From positions 1 through 64,000 of the forward strand of contig JAAUTY010000014.1 in the NCBI GenBank assembly GCA_012031265.1: a stretch of 64,000 nucleotides of DNA. Direction: 5' to 3'. Below, piece after piece: positions 27,500 to 37,760 of this stretch (position 1 is its first letter; every line of letters begins with the position of its first letter). The notes beneath the pieces are model-generated. The model ran no database searches and was not told the DNA's origin. It was given only the letters and a program-made list of their open reading frames with translations. This stretch comes from Spirulinaceae cyanobacterium SM2_1_0 (GTDB taxonomy: Bacteria > Cyanobacteriota > Cyanobacteriia > Cyanobacteriales > Spirulinaceae). A program made the position numbers and the translations under genes.

Positions 27500-28663
27500 T
27501 CAACGCGATGCCACAAACTTCGCGAGACGCTCCAAGCCTTTTGCTAACGAGGTGGTGTCGGTGGCGTAGGACAGGCGAATGCAGCCCTCGGCTCCAAAGG
27601 CGGCACCGGGGACGGCGGCGACTTGAAATTCATCCAGCAGCGCCGCACAAAAATCGAGCGATGCCATCCCGGTCGAGCGGATGTCGATGAAGACATAGAA
27701 AGCGCCATTTGGCCGGGGACAACTGAGGCCTGGAATTGCGGCGATGCCATCGAGGATGATCTGGCGGCGCTGGGCAAAGGCTTGGCGCATGATTTCAACT
27801 GGTTCTTGCGAGCCTTCGAGCGCAGCGATCGCCCCAAATTGGGCAAAAGTGCAGACATTAGAGGTGCTATGTCCTTGCAGCTTCGCCATCGCTTGCACGA
27901 GTTCGACAGGTGCAGCAGCATAGCCCACACGCCAGCCAGTCATCGAGTAGGCTTTTGCGAAACCGCTGCTGGTGATCGTGCGTGAAAATATGTCTGGACT
28001 GACGGCACCGATGCTGAGGTGCTCAGCGCCGTCGTAGAGGATTTTTTCGTAAATTTCATCCGACACGACCCAAATGTCGGATTCCACCACGACCGCTGCC
28101 AAGGCGCGAATTTCGGCTGGTGGGTAGACCATGCCGGTCGGATTTGAGGGCGAGTTGAGCACAAATAGCTGAGTGCGGGGCGTGATCGCGGCACGCAACT
28201 GCGCGGGCGTGATTCGGTAACCGGCACTAGCCTCGGTCGGGATGATCACCGGCGTGCCCCCGGCGAGCTTGACCATCTCGGGATAGCTGAGCCAGTAGGG
28301 CGCGGGGATGATGACTTCATCACCGGGTTCGATCATCACTTGGATAAGGTCATAGAGCGATTGCTTGCCGCCGTTGGTGACGATGACATTTTCGGGTTGA
28401 TAGTCTAGGCGGTTGTCGTGCTGGAGCTTGCGGGCGATCGCCGCTCGTAGTGCTGGCTCCCCCGCCGCCGGGCCATAGCGGGTCTTGCCTGCATCCAGCG
28501 CCTGCTTGGCCGCTGCCTTGATCGCGTCCGGTGTATCGAAGTCCGGTTCACCAGCGCTGAAGCTGCACACATCCAGACCATCAGCCTGCATGGCCTTGGC
28601 CTTGGCAGCAATGGCGAGAGTCATCGAGGCCGGAACTTGAGCAATCCGCGACGCCAGCTTCAC
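27500..28663 (-). CDS. aspC: Pyridoxal-phosphate-dependent aspartate aminotransferase
   Basis: Class I/II aminotransferase of 387 residues, type Ib. Landmarks: [12 protein letters not shown] near the start, [34 protein letters not shown] (PLP-binding Asn), [10 protein letters not shown] (ring-stacking Asp/Tyr), and the Schiff-base lysine in [26 protein letters not shown] near the end contains the Arg that binds the substrate alpha-carboxylate. It probably interconverts aspartate and oxaloacetate; some relatives also accept prephenate. Transcribed singly. Confidence 0.93.
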   Translation of the reverse strand: MKLASRIAQVPASMTLAIAAKAKAMQADGLDVCSFSAGEPDFDTPDAIKAAAKQALDAGKTRYGPAAGEPALRAAIARKLQHDNRLDYQPENVIVTNGGKQSLYDLIQVMIEPGDEVIIPAPYWLSYPEMVKLAGGTPVIIPTEASAGYRITPAQLRAAITPRTQLFVLNSPSNPTGMVYPPAEIRALAAVVVESDIWVVSDEIYEKILYDGAEHLSIGAVSPDIFSRTITSSGFAKAYSMTGWRVGYAAAPVELVQAMAKLQGHSTSNVCTFAQFGAIAALEGSQEPVEIMRQAFAQRRQIILDGIAAIPGLSCPRPNGAFYVFIDIRSTGMASLDFCAALLDEFQVAAVPGAAFGAEGCIRLSYATDTTSLAKGLERLAKFVASR

Positions 28664-28875
28664 AGTAGTTTTCTCCGCACAAAATGAATCAAATGGCTAA
28701 CTTTCCACACTAGCGGTAGCCACTCCGGCAATTTAGTGACCTTCGTTACTTTTTGTGGCATTCTTCGTGATCCAGTTGCAGAAGTTGCACAAAATCTGAC
28801 CGGATTTGGGAGCCTCGGCGGCGCAGAGTTCGACTATGCAGCTAACCGTCGCACGCTTGTCCTGGGAAGGGAATT

Positions 28876-29166
28876 ATGTTGAACCTGAATGTGGTCAAGG
28901 TCTTGCAGTTAACATGGGTGCGAACTGAACAGCCTTCTCATCGCCCCCAACCACTCAACCGTAATCATCGGCATTTTCGCGGCGAGGCCATCGTAGATGA
29001 GGTGATCGAGCCGCAGCGCAAGGTGCGCGTTCGCTACCGTGGGGGCTGGTGGCCGGCGCTGTGTGAGACCAATGTGGCGATCGCCCCGGGTGAAACGGTG
29101 GAAGTGATCGGCATTCGCGGCATCGCGCTGCTGGTGCAGCCGATTGTCCAACCAACGCGAGTTTAG
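28876..29166 (+). CDS. Short NfeD-like OB-fold protein
   Basis: A protein of 96 residues whose second half (GEAIVDEVIEPQRKVRVRYR, then GGWWPALCETNVAIAPGETVEVIGIRGIALLV) matches the soluble C-terminal domain of NfeD proteins. It lacks the protease and membrane parts of full-length NfeD. Such short forms usually act with a membrane partner of the stomatin/SPFH type, none of which is near. The first 30 residues are poorly conserved-looking, and a later start cannot be excluded. Confidence 0.8.
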   Translation: MLNLNVVKVLQLTWVRTEQPSHRPQPLNRNHRHFRGEAIVDEVIEPQRKVRVRYRGGWWPALCETNVAIAPGETVEVIGIRGIALLVQPIVQPTRV

Positions 29167-29242
29167 TTCAAGACAATACTGGCTTTTAGCCTCCGAGCGC
29201 GGCGCTAACCTTTCCCAAGGCGACGCAAACCGATGCATGGCG

Positions 29243-29776
29243 CTACGGGTTGACGGGGCGACCCTGACGGTTGTAAATCAGGACATCCCACTGGCCGCTG
29301 CGGCTGGCGGCAAAAGCGATCCGTTCGCCATCGGCACTGATCGCCGGGTGGCGGACTTCGGCTTGGAGAGCATCGGTGAGATTGCGATTCGAGCTAGTCT
29401 CGCGATCATAGAGGTAAATGTCGGTGACGCCGTAGCGACTGGCGGTGTAGGCAATGTAACGGCCATCTTCGCTAATCGTCGGGTCAGAGACGGTAGCATC
29501 TAGGGCGTTGAGGCCGGGGAGGCTGATCAGTTGGCGACGGTCAGCATCAAATAGATAGATGTCGGGGGAGCCGTTGCGGTCGGAGACGAAGACAATCAGA
29601 TTGTCCGCCAAGTGGGGAGTCAGTTCGGAGTTGGCGGTGTTGAGCGATCGCCCACTGCTCGCCTGGGGAAAATTGAGCAAGCGTGGGTAGCCTGTGCAAC
29701 CTGAGAGCAGCAGCAGGGCGATCGCCGCACTCAGTTGCCACAGTTGACTACGGCGCCACATCCAGCGGGGTTCCAT
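29243..29776 (-). CDS. TolB-like beta-propeller lipoprotein
   Basis: A lipoprotein of about 177 residues with a signal ending in LLLLSGCTG (lipobox cysteine about residue 28). The body holds three WD40-like (PD40) blades: LIVFVSDRNGSPDIYLFD, DGRYIAYTASRYGVTDIYLYD and GERIAFAASRSGQWDVLIYN. This is half of a normal propeller, so it may work as a dimer or with its neighbour. It overlaps the upstream paralogue by about 30 bp on the same strand. Either ATG, 29776 or 29782, could be the start. Confidence 0.82.
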   Translation of the reverse strand: MEPRWMWRRSQLWQLSAAIALLLLSGCTGYPRLLNFPQASSGRSLNTANSELTPHLADNLIVFVSDRNGSPDIYLFDADRRQLISLPGLNALDATVSDPTISEDGRYIAYTASRYGVTDIYLYDRETSSNRNLTDALQAEVRHPAISADGERIAFAASRSGQWDVLIYNRQGRPVNP

Positions 29777-30296
29777 CAGCAATGTCTAGCTCAATATTCG
29801 GCCCGCGATCGAGCACTTCGATGTCCCATTGTCCGCGTCGCGCCGTTTCAAAGCTAATGTAGCGGCCGTCGGCGCTGATCTGTGGATTGCGAACCCAGTG
29901 GCGGTAGGTGCGCGTCAGGATCTCGGCTTGGGCGGTGATGCGATCATAGAGTGCGATTTCTAGGCGACCTTCGACACTGGTGAGATAGACGAGGTAGCGA
30001 CCGGTGCGGCTGAGACTAGGGTTGGTGGCGATCACGCCGCTCCGGTTCAAGCCGGGCGCATCGAGAAACCGACGTTGCTCCAGGTCGTAGAGGGCAATCT
30101 GCTCTTGGCCGTTGCGATTGGTCGTGAAAGCCAAGAGCGTGCCATCGCCGCTGAGGCTGGGTTGGTCATCGTGGAAGCGACTGTTAAGGGGTTCGTTGGC
30201 AGGTAGCTCGTTCTGACTATTGCAAGCCAAAAGACTCAGGACAAGCAAACTGCTCGCGATCGCCCTCAAACTTCGACAGGAATTGTGCCGCACCAC
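29748..30296 (-). CDS. TolB-like beta-propeller lipoprotein
   Basis: A lipoprotein of 182 residues, paralogous to the overlapping downstream gene. The signal ends in LVLSLLAC (Cys25). Blades visible: GTLLAFTTNRNGQEQIALYD, GRYLVYLTSVEGRLEIALYD and GRYISFETARRGQWDIEVLD, three as in its partner. The pair may form a six-bladed propeller together, which is inference. The role of TolB-like lipoproteins outside Tol-Pal is unsettled. Confidence 0.82.
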   Translation of the reverse strand: MVRHNSCRSLRAIASSLLVLSLLACNSQNELPANEPLNSRFHDDQPSLSGDGTLLAFTTNRNGQEQIALYDLEQRRFLDAPGLNRSGVIATNPSLSRTGRYLVYLTSVEGRLEIALYDRITAQAEILTRTYRHWVRNPQISADGRYISFETARRGQWDIEVLDRGPNIELDIADGTPLDVAP

Positions 30297-30314
30297 GGCA
30301 TCTCTACCACCGTG

Positions 30315-31298
30315 CTAATACTCCGAGCCAGCACGTGGATCATAGTCTTCCTCGTCTTCGTCGTCATAATAGTCATCGTAGTCAGCCGCACCATCGTCGG
30401 GATGCTCGCGCTCATCACCGACATCCTCGCGGTGCTCCGCGTCAGCCACCGACGGGCGTTGGCGGTCATCGGCAAACTGCTCATCATCGTAGTCATCAGC
30501 CGCTGCGTCATCAGCGTCGGGTCGATAATCGACGTAATCCACGTAGGGCGCAGGTTCCTCATCGCGGATATCCTGACGCTCATCAGCGCGGGGGCGGCGG
30601 CGCGGCGGGCGCGCATCCAGGTCGCGCTCCGGACGGGGGCGGCGGCTGGTTGGGGCATCGTAGGGTTCGCCCCATTCGTCGTAGCGTTCTGAGTAGCGCT
30701 CGGCATCAGCAGGCGGTGCAGTTGGCTCGTCAGGATAGCGCTCGACGACGGGAGGGCGACTACTGCGCCGACTGCGGCTGGGGCGCTCGTAGTCATCGCG
30801 GCCGTTGCTGCTGGGGCGAGGGCGACTGCGGCGAGTCTCGACCTCTTGGCGATCGCGCCGACTTGAGCGGGCTTCGGGCGTGCCCCGCAATTGGCGAGGC
30901 GCAACATAGCGCTCAGACTCGTAGGCCTCGATCTGTTCGTAGTCAGAATATTCAGGTTCCCGGTAAGCCTGGTAGGAACGGCTCACCGGTCGGTCATCAT
31001 CGACCACCGGTGTACTGCGGCGGGCTTGCTCAGTCGCGACGCCGCGCAGGCGCACACTCTCGACGGCGAAGAAGATGGTAGAGCCAGCAAGCAAAAACTG
31101 GTTGAACTGCAAAATCGGATCCAGTCGCCAGCCATTGAAGATCAAAATACCGCCGCAGGCGAGGCCGACCGCGGCAAAGAAGATGTCATAGTCGCGCGAA
31201 AGCTCCGGGCGAACAGAGCGCAGGAAATAAAGACCTGCACCAACGACCATCAAGAATACGCCCAGGATACTTGCCGAGTTCCAGCCGAAGTTGACCAT
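30315..31298 (-). CDS. ycf66: Ycf66 family protein
   Basis: A membrane protein found in cyanobacteria and some plastids, of unknown role. The first 95 residues contain the conserved part: MVNFGWNSASILGVFLMVVGAG-type opening helix, FFAAVGLACGGILIF and FLLAGSTIFFAVESVRLRG. The remaining 230 residues are a highly charged Arg/Asp/Tyr-rich tail of low complexity (RPRPERDLDARPPRRR and the like), typical for the family. It lies directly downstream of psbX on the same strand. The GC-biased tail gives a long spurious frame on the opposite strand. Confidence 0.93.
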   Translation of the reverse strand: MVNFGWNSASILGVFLMVVGAGLYFLRSVRPELSRDYDIFFAAVGLACGGILIFNGWRLDPILQFNQFLLAGSTIFFAVESVRLRGVATEQARRSTPVVDDDRPVSRSYQAYREPEYSDYEQIEAYESERYVAPRQLRGTPEARSSRRDRQEVETRRSRPRPSSNGRDDYERPSRSRRSSRPPVVERYPDEPTAPPADAERYSERYDEWGEPYDAPTSRRPRPERDLDARPPRRRPRADERQDIRDEEPAPYVDYVDYRPDADDAAADDYDDEQFADDRQRPSVADAEHREDVGDEREHPDDGAADYDDYYDDEDEEDYDPRAGSEY

Positions 31299-31477
31299 TC
31301 TCTACTACCTCAGTCCTTGCCTATGGTAACGGTTACCGGGGTGCTCGTGCGAACAGTTGTGGGCAAAGTCGGGACGGGATTGGTGATCACCAACCCAGCC
31401 AACACTCCTGTCGCAGTCAGCATCCATTGCTGCCGCCGCAGGAGTCGAGAAAGCGCAAGACCACCCAGGCAACGGAT

Positions 31478-31597
31478 CTAGGAACGGCGGACTTTATCTT
31501 TTTGGCTGACGAAGATCAGCCCGACGATGACCGGGATGACGACAACTACGGTACCAGCCAGCAGACTGTAGAAGAAGTTAGCGAGTGAGGGTGTCAT
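31478..31597 (-). CDS. psbX: Photosystem II reaction centre protein PsbX
   Basis: A 39-residue single-helix subunit at the periphery of photosystem II near cytochrome b559, involved in quinone turnover. The translation reads MTPSLANFFYSLLAG, a hydrophobic helix rich in Val and Ile (IPVIVGLIFV), then SQKDKVRRS. The opening MTPSLANF and the ending FVSQKDK are the family signature as I know it. Length is exactly typical. ycf66 follows about 180 bp downstream on the same strand, a neighbourhood I believe recurs in cyanobacteria. Confidence 0.93.
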   Translation of the reverse strand: MTPSLANFFYSLLAGTVVVVIPVIVGLIFVSQKDKVRRS

Positions 31598-31643
31598 AGC
31601 GATTTGTAACGTTAATGGCGTTTCTCGAAATGTATTGTTACTT

Positions 31644-31671
31644 ATTTTAAGCTTTCCGCCACCACTTGCAA
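31644..31671 (-). promoter_or_regulatory. Probable psbX promoter
   Basis: On the minus strand TTGCAA (31666-31671) is followed after 16 bases by TAAAAT (31644-31649), a reasonable -35/-10 pair for the vegetative sigma factor. It lies about 47 bp before the psbX start codon. Confidence 0.5.
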
Positions 31672-31790
31672 CTGTGGGGAGTGGCGATCATGCTGGGCCT
31701 ACCCGTAAGCTAAGCGGAGTCATGATCCACAAACGTTACAATTGTTGAAGTTGCGATGGCATCATTAAGGTTTCTAGAGTGATTTTGAGT

Positions 31791-32075
31791 ATGAATGCTG
31801 AAGTCGTCTTCACCATCGGGCTGAATCTCCTGCTAGGGTTGGCTATCCTCCTCTTCATTTTCCGGATTGTGCTGACCTGGTATCCACAGTTCGATCTGCA
31901 ACGCGGGCCACTCCGCTTGATTGCGCTGCCGACCGAACCGTTGCTGGCACCGACGCGCCGACTGGTGCCACCGCTGGGGGGCGTGGATATTAGCCCGATT
32001 ATCTGGGTTGGGATCATCTCGCTCCTGCGCGAGGTGCTGGTGGGCCAGCAGGGCTTGGTGCATATGCTGCTGTAA
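31791..32075 (+). CDS. YggT family membrane protein
   Basis: A protein of about 94 residues with two membrane helices: VVFTIGLNLLLGLAILLFIF and ISPIIWVGIISLLREVL. The conserved YggT pattern RIVLTWYPQ...PTEPLLAPTRRLVPP..GGVDISPI is present in order. In chloroplasts and cyanobacteria relatives (Ycf19/CCB3 type) are linked to thylakoid membrane organisation and cofactor binding to cytochrome b6; the role here is not shown. The ATG at 31791 is preferred to a GTG at 31779. A terminator follows. Confidence 0.9.
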   Translation: MNAEVVFTIGLNLLLGLAILLFIFRIVLTWYPQFDLQRGPLRLIALPTEPLLAPTRRLVPPLGGVDISPIIWVGIISLLREVLVGQQGLVHMLL

Positions 32076-32117
32076 CTGAGCATAGAGCTGGGTTCCGTTC
32101 CCCAAGCTGCCCGAAAA

Positions 32118-32160
32118 CCAGCAAGAAGATACGATCACCGCTTTCCTTGCTGGCTTTTTA
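32118..32160. terminator. Terminator after the YggT gene, possibly bidirectional
   Basis: CCAGCAAG and CTTGCTGG form an 8-bp stem, followed by CTTTTTATT on the plus strand. On the minus strand the same hairpin is followed by TTTTCGG, so it could also end the transcript of the ferredoxin gene. Confidence 0.7.
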
Positions 32161-32196
32161 TTCGCTCAACAACTGTATTACAGTTGCAGTCAGAGC

Positions 32197-32499
32197 TTAA
32201 TAGAGATCACCCTCTTGATGAGTGATGATCGTACAGTCTGACTGTGGACGACCAATGCACGTCAGCACATAGCCCTCCTCCATTTGCGTTTCGTCCAGAT
32301 ACATCTGCTCAGATTGATCGAGTTCACCCTCAATCAGCTTCCCGGCACAAGTCGAGCAGACGCCTTGGCGGCAGGAGAAGGGGAGATCCAGCCCAGCCTC
32401 TTCGCCAACGGCCAGCACAGTTTCGCCTTCAGGAACCTGAATGGTTTGATCGATTCCTTCGCTTTCGTTAACAAGTTTGATAGCGTAGGTGGTTGGCAT
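32197..32499 (-). CDS. 2Fe-2S plant-type ferredoxin
   Basis: A soluble electron carrier of 100 residues. The cluster ligands are in CRQGVCSTC with a fourth cysteine in VLTCIGRP; the arrangement C-x4-C-x2-C-x(about 29)-C is canonical. The start is [12 protein letters not shown], inside a longer open frame. Compared with the second ferredoxin at 45.1 kb it has Gln for Ala in the loop and a more acidic middle part ([18 protein letters not shown]), and so is likely a paralogue with a distinct partner. Confidence 0.93.
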   Translation of the reverse strand: MPTTYAIKLVNESEGIDQTIQVPEGETVLAVGEEAGLDLPFSCRQGVCSTCAGKLIEGELDQSEQMYLDETQMEEGYVLTCIGRPQSDCTIITHQEGDLY

Positions 32500-32694
32500 A
32501 ATTTTTTGTGTACTCCATCGTTCTACAGGGGCGTTAGTGATCGCCCGACCCGCATCGTGTCGTGCTTGCGCCCAACGCAACGGTTGCATTCACAACCTGC
32601 CTGTAGCCTAACGAAGCCGCAAACTCCCTCCCTCGACCAATCGGCGCAAAGTTCACCCTTTTCATCTCTGTAGAAGGTCAGAGTCCCTGAAAAT

Positions 32695-35571
32695 CTATTG
32701 CGGCTGTTTGGCGTCGCGATCGCGCCTATGACCAAAGTAGAGGCGTAGGAAGAGTTTTTCGCCCTCGACCCAAATAAACATCAGCGCACTGAATCCCAAG
32801 CAGATGCCTAGTTGCTCGATCGTCAGCACCTGGGTGCCGAAGAAGTTGCGGAGAAACGGCACGTAAATCAGGGCGAGTTGCAGCGCGACAGTGATCGTCA
32901 CGGCACCGAGCAGATAGGGATTCGAGAAGGGATTCATCTCGATGGTCAGGCGGTTGTGCGATCGCGCTGCCAAGGCATGACCCATCTGCGCGATACAGAG
33001 AGTCGTGAATACCATCGTCTTCCAGCTATCGGGATTGTCAGTGCTCTGAGCGACATCATGGGCCCAGACCATGAGGCTAATTGACATGATGGCAAAGACG
33101 ATACCAATGCGGAGAATATAGCTACCGAGGCCGCGCGCGAAAATGCTTTCGCGGGGATTAAAGGGCGGGCGCTGCATCACATCCGGCTCGGCGGGTTCGA
33201 CCGCGAGCGCCAGGGCCGGCAGACCATCGGTGACCAGATTCATCCAGAGGATTTGCAGCGGTGTCAGTGGCACACTCGCCAGGCCTAGAATCGGGGCGGC
33301 CGCGATCGTGATCACTTCACCGACATTGCTACCGAGAATGTATTTGATGAAGCGGCGAATGTTGGTGTAAACAACCCGACCCTCTTCCGTCGCGGCGACG
33401 ATCGTGGCGAAGTTGTCGTCGAGCAGGATCATGTCGCTGGCTTCTTTGCTGACATCTGTGCCAGTGATGCCCATGGCGATACCGATATCCGCTTGCTTCA
33501 GGGCCGGGGCATCGTTGACCCCATCCCCCGTCATTGCCACGAACTTGTGGCGAGCTTGCAGCGCCTGCACAATACGGAGTTTATGTTCGGGCGAGACGCG
33601 GGCGTAGACGCTGACGGTTTCGACTTCGAGTTCGAGGTCTGGCTGCGAGAGCTTTTCTAGCTCCTGACCGGTGAGGGTGCGACTGCCCGGTTCGGCGATG
33701 CCCAGTTGTTGGGCGATCGCCTGAGCCGTAAGCTGGTGGTCACCCGTGATCATCACCGGGCGGATCCCAGCTTCTTTGCTGTGTTGCACGGCGAGCGCCG
33801 CCTCGGAGCGTGGGGCATCCAGCATTCCCGAGATGCCGAGCCAGATCATGTCCTGCTCCGGATCTTCATCGACCCCAGCCAGAGGCACGTCGTCCAGCAG
33901 TTTGTAGGCAAAGCCGAGCACCCGCAAGCCATTGGCGGCCATTTGGTTGTTGGCACTGAGGATCTGGTGGCGCTGGTCGGCGGTCAATTCCTCCGACTCG
34001 TCGCCAAACTGGTAGAAGCGGCAGCGTGCCAACAACAGTTCCGGCGAGCCTTTGCTGAACATCGCATAAGCATCGCCGGCATCCGAAGTCTGGCAGATGA
34101 CGCTCATGCGTTTGCGCTCAGAGCTGAAGGGGATTTCGCCCACGCGCTCAAACTGCCGATCAAGCGCCGGACGTTCTAGGGCTGCCTTGCCCGCTAGGGA
34201 CAAGAGTGCGCCCTCGGTGGGATCACCGAGGATGACCCATTCGCCGCGCTCCGATTTCTGCAAGATGGCATCGTTGCAGAGAGCGCCGGCCACGAGGAGA
34301 GCCTGTAGCTCAGCGAAATCTTTGGTGGCGATCGCCTGTCCCTGCTCATCGACAAATTCACCGGCTGGAGCATAGCCCTCGCCGGTGACGTGATAGATGC
34401 CGCCAGGAGTTTCCACCTCTTTGACGACCATCTTGTTCTGGGTCAGGGTGCCAGTCTTGTCCGAGCAAATCGTGTTGACGCTACCCAGCGTCTCGACCGC
34501 CGGCAGCTTGCGGATCAGCGCCTGGCGGCGCACCATGCGCTGGGTGCCGAGGGCGAGTGTGACTGTAATCACAGCCGGCAGACCTTCGGGGACAACGGCG
34601 ACAGCCATACTCAGCGAGACTTCGATCAGGTCTTGCAGACGGCTAAAGTCACCAGCCTGGATCACGCCGATGACGATCACGAAGGCAACAAGGGCCAATG
34701 AACTGCTAACGAGGACATTGCCCAGTTGGGTCATGCGGCGTTGCAGCGGCGTCTGCTCGTCATCGACGGATTGAATCATGCGGGCAATTTTGCCCAGCTC
34801 AGTCGCCATGCCCGTCGCTGTGACCACCATCGTGCCCCGGCCTTGCAAGACTTCTGTACCCGTGAAGACCATATTGACGCGATCGCCCAGCGCTGTATCA
34901 GCTTCTAACGCCAGACCCGGCTGCTTATTCGCCGCTTGGGATTCACCAGTCAGTGCCGACTCGCGAATTTGCAGATTGATAGCTTCAGCAAGCTGACCGT
35001 CGGCAGCCAATTGCGTTCCCGCTTCGATGAAGGCGATATCGCCCGGAACGAGGTTGGGGGCATCCAGTTCGAGCACCTGACCATCGCGCAAGACGCGCAC
35101 GCGCGGCGAGGACATCTGCTTGAGAGAGGCGAGAGCTTGTTCGGCACGGACTTCCTGGACATAGCCGAGAATGCCATTCAAGATCACAATCAGCAGGATC
35201 GCGATCGTGTCTTTGAAGGGGAGACCACCCTCTAGCTCGCCGCTGCGGAGCGATAGGAAATCCATGATGCCAGCGACAACGGCTACCCCAATCAGTAACA
35301 CCAGCATGATGTTGCTGAACTGGTCAAGCAGGATTTGCCAAGAACTGCGCCCAGCGGTTTCAATAATTTCGTTGCAGCCGTAATATTCGAGCCGAGCAAT
35401 TGCCTCCTCACGAGTCAAGCCCTGCTTGAGATCGGTCTGGAGCGCTGTGAGGGTCTCATCGAGCGGCTGCGCGTGCCAGGGACGCTGCAAGTCAGGCAGG
35501 GAGTCGGATGGACGAGAAAATAAAGTCACAGGTGAATCTGGCTGGCTCGGCAGACAACAATCTCCGATCAT
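32695..35571 (-). CDS. Calcium-type P-type ATPase (PacL-like)
   Basis: A P2A-type ion pump of about 958 residues. All catalytic elements are present: the TGE loop ([11 protein letters not shown]), [15 protein letters not shown] in helix 4, the phosphorylation site [19 protein letters not shown], and the hinge [20 protein letters not shown]. The C-terminal part, with [22 protein letters not shown] and a further four helices, fits Ca2+ (or Mn2+) pumps rather than heavy-metal pumps. The N-terminal cation-ATPase domain ([20 protein letters not shown]) is standard. The start ATG is uncertain: 35571 (MIGDCCLP) or 35646. Confidence 0.92.
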   Translation of the reverse strand: MIGDCCLPSQPDSPVTLFSRPSDSLPDLQRPWHAQPLDETLTALQTDLKQGLTREEAIARLEYYGCNEIIETAGRSSWQILLDQFSNIMLVLLIGVAVVAGIMDFLSLRSGELEGGLPFKDTIAILLIVILNGILGYVQEVRAEQALASLKQMSSPRVRVLRDGQVLELDAPNLVPGDIAFIEAGTQLAADGQLAEAINLQIRESALTGESQAANKQPGLALEADTALGDRVNMVFTGTEVLQGRGTMVVTATGMATELGKIARMIQSVDDEQTPLQRRMTQLGNVLVSSSLALVAFVIVIGVIQAGDFSRLQDLIEVSLSMAVAVVPEGLPAVITVTLALGTQRMVRRQALIRKLPAVETLGSVNTICSDKTGTLTQNKMVVKEVETPGGIYHVTGEGYAPAGEFVDEQGQAIATKDFAELQALLVAGALCNDAILQKSERGEWVILGDPTEGALLSLAGKAALERPALDRQFERVGEIPFSSERKRMSVICQTSDAGDAYAMFSKGSPELLLARCRFYQFGDESEELTADQRHQILSANNQMAANGLRVLGFAYKLLDDVPLAGVDEDPEQDMIWLGISGMLDAPRSEAALAVQHSKEAGIRPVMITGDHQLTAQAIAQQLGIAEPGSRTLTGQELEKLSQPDLELEVETVSVYARVSPEHKLRIVQALQARHKFVAMTGDGVNDAPALKQADIGIAMGITGTDVSKEASDMILLDDNFATIVAATEEGRVVYTNIRRFIKYILGSNVGEVITIAAAPILGLASVPLTPLQILWMNLVTDGLPALALAVEPAEPDVMQRPPFNPRESIFARGLGSYILRIGIVFAIMSISLMVWAHDVAQSTDNPDSWKTMVFTTLCIAQMGHALAARSHNRLTIEMNPFSNPYLLGAVTITVALQLALIYVPFLRNFFGTQVLTIEQLGICLGFSALMFIWVEGEKLFLRLYFGHRRDRDAKQPQ

Positions 35572-35717
35572 AGGGCTTATCTCGGCGATCCGGCGCGCGG
35601 CGATCGCCCGAAATTCCGATAGACCTAGCCCAAGTTTGACCCGCAACGCCTGAATGACCTGACAGCGCGTGCTATGCTGGAAGTTACGCGCTTGCGAAAT
35701 GGCGTGATGGTTCAGAT

Positions 35718-36299
35718 ATGTCGTTGCCGCATTCCCCCGATAAAGGTCAAGCTGACCGCCAGGTTGTTACGCTAGAAGATGACGCTGGGCGATCGCTTCT
35801 TTGCTGGGTCGAGCACAGCTTCTACGCTGGCAGTACTGATTACCTCTTGCTCGTACCCGTTGACGCACCGGCCATGGTGCTCACTTGGGAAGAGAGTGAT
35901 TCTGATAGTGCCGAAGTGACTTGGATCGAAGATGCCGAGATGCTCGCCGCCCTGTTCCCAGATGCCCGCGCAGTTCTCGCCGAACAGAATCTAATTCTTC
36001 AGGACGCAGCCTACACCCTCACGATTGCTGGGGATCTGCCTGAGCCAGCTGAAGATGATATCCTCACCGTCGAACTAGATGAGGATGCTGTCGAACCGGA
36101 CGCGGAAGACCTGGCTTACCTCACCGAGTTCTATCACGAGGGCCGCGCCTACGAAATCTACACACCGCTCGAACCCTTGCTGTTACCCGCGAAGCAAGTG
36201 GGTCGGCATCTAGAGCTACTGGAGCCAGAGGAAGTGGAGCGCATTCAACCCCATCTACAAGCCTGGCTGGAATCAGTCGCCGTTGATGAAATCTCCTAG
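35718..36299 (+). CDS. DUF3727/DUF1292 domain protein
   Basis: A soluble acidic protein of 193 residues. The first domain ([23 protein letters not shown] and [15 protein letters not shown]) resembles DUF1292-like strands; the second ([41 protein letters not shown] in pieces) matches the cyanobacteria- and plastid-specific DUF3727. No molecular function is established for bacterial members. It is divergent from the Ca-ATPase with about 145 bp between starts. Confidence 0.85.
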   Translation: MSLPHSPDKGQADRQVVTLEDDAGRSLLCWVEHSFYAGSTDYLLLVPVDAPAMVLTWEESDSDSAEVTWIEDAEMLAALFPDARAVLAEQNLILQDAAYTLTIAGDLPEPAEDDILTVELDEDAVEPDAEDLAYLTEFYHEGRAYEIYTPLEPLLLPAKQVGRHLELLEPEEVERIQPHLQAWLESVAVDEIS

Positions 36300-36723
36300 A
36301 GCGCCGGTACAGAAACCCGGTTTTCTGCTCTAGGAGGCAAGAAATCTCGTCCGCCAACCCACGAAGAAACCGGGTTGCTTGGACTTCTGAACCGATGCTC
36401 TAGCACGAGATGGCGGCAATGAAATGCCCAGTCAAGATCTACAGGATTCCGTGTCGCTGGCACTCGCCGTTCGCAATCCAGACCCCAAAACTCCGCGTAG
36501 TAGTAATCGCTTCGGAGTTACAGCAGAGCCGACCCACTCTGCTTAATACTCGGCAAGACCACCCCGAAACCCCGGCTCGCTGGCTCAATGGGCTTGACAG
36601 ATTGACGACGGCACAGTCTCTCTAGAGTCAGTGCCCAGAAAATATCCAGGCGAGACACCACCAGTAGGGGTATGGTAGGATCAACAGACTTCAGGTCAAG
36701 TGTCGTTCAACTAATCTAAGCAC
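36300..36723. other. Intergenic region before the restriction-modification island
   Basis: It begins with a hairpin-like near-palindrome CAGAAACCCGGTTTTCTG (about 36311-36328) and a second GAAACCGGG block near 36366. Both resemble the AGAAACCGGG-type repeats common in cyanobacteria. No gene is recognised; GC content falls toward the 3' end as the island begins. Confidence 0.4.
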
Positions 36724-37760
36724 ATGACCATCGGTAGCGATCGCAGAACTGTTGCAGAGCTACGTGCTCACGCTCTGATGTTCTGGCCTGCTGAACTCTC
36801 AAAACGAGAAGCTGAGAGCAGTGTTATTCCCATGCTTCTGGATCGCATGAGGCTTTCACCGCCATCCTCAGTGTGCCCGCCCGCAATCTCCAGAGTCTCT
36901 TCCGTATAGTCAAAGAATCTGCACTACCAGGGAACTTGTTTCTTAAGCACTTAATTGTATTAGCAGATTTTGGCGGCGAAAGTTTGCAAGGTCTCAATAG
37001 TCGATTCTCGACATTTTTTCCTGCTGGCACGATGGAATACTATTAGCGAGGCGAAGCCCATACTTATTCATTTAAAGCTCTACCAGTTCCTAAACTAAAT
37101 AACCGCAAGCTAAATGTATCTAGTAGGCAACTATTTCAAAAGCGTCCCCTTGATGAGTTACATCAAGATGTAGCTGCAATCCTTATGTTCGGTCGCGCCT
37201 GTGCCAATCAAGAAACAGGGGATTTTCTGAGAAGATGTGAAATTGGTAGCTACTTAGGGCAGCGTGAAGAACTCGACCGATTCATTAAGCAGCGCTACAT
37301 TTGGGTCAGTCGTATTACGATGGGTTCTCGTTCCAACGACCTTGGACAACTCGCTCAACGGTTTGTTGTAGAGCATCTGCGAAGCAATCTGGGGATAGCG
37401 GAAATAGAGATTCGACCCAACAGTACAATTCCCGGAGTCACCCATACAGATCGACAGACCAACCGCCCTACTACTTTCGACATAGTTGTCTCTAAGGAAA
37501 GCCGATATGTAGCGGTAGAAATTAGCTTTCAGGTCACTACTAACAGTGTTATTGAGCGCAAGGCAGGACAGTCCCAAGCAAGATTTAGTCAGATTGACAG
37601 GGCCGGACACAAAATTGCTTATGTCTTGGATGGTATTGGGAACTTAGTCCAGCGAGAATCTGCTATCAGTACGATATGTTCTTACAGCCATTGTACGGCC
37701 ACATTTTCCAGTTCCGAGCTAGACGTTTTGTGCAACTTTATTAGAGAACACTTACAATGA
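36724..37760 (+). pseudogene. Type II restriction endonuclease, inactivated
   Basis: Reading with two repairs gives a protein of about 345 residues. It starts MTIGSDRRTVAELRAHALMF, loses frame near 36846-36852 by one base, continues EAFTAILSVPARNLQSLFRIV, meets a TAG at 37044 (EYY stop RGEAHTYSF) and then runs to the end. The C-terminal half contains a plausible PD-(D/E)XK core: TFDIVV followed by YVAVEISFQVTTNSV. I infer a restriction enzyme from this and from the methyltransferase gene that overlaps its stop by 4 bp (ATGA). I do not recognise the subfamily or target site. AT-richer than its surroundings, it looks acquired. Confidence 0.6.

Noticed and set aside
30335-31081. 248-codon open frame on the plus strand opposite ycf66
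   Set aside because: It is rich in Arg/His/Gly, has no recognisable content and mirrors the low-complexity tail of Ycf66; a compositional shadow.
31302-31420. 37-codon minus-strand frame after psbX (MLTATGVLAGLVITN...)
   Set aside because: One hydrophobic stretch but no ribosome-binding site or recognisable family; left unannotated for want of support.
36412-36540. Short plus-strand frame MPSQDLQDSVSLALAVRN...
   Set aside because: About 40 codons, no family recognised, in a repeat-bearing spacer; insufficient support.
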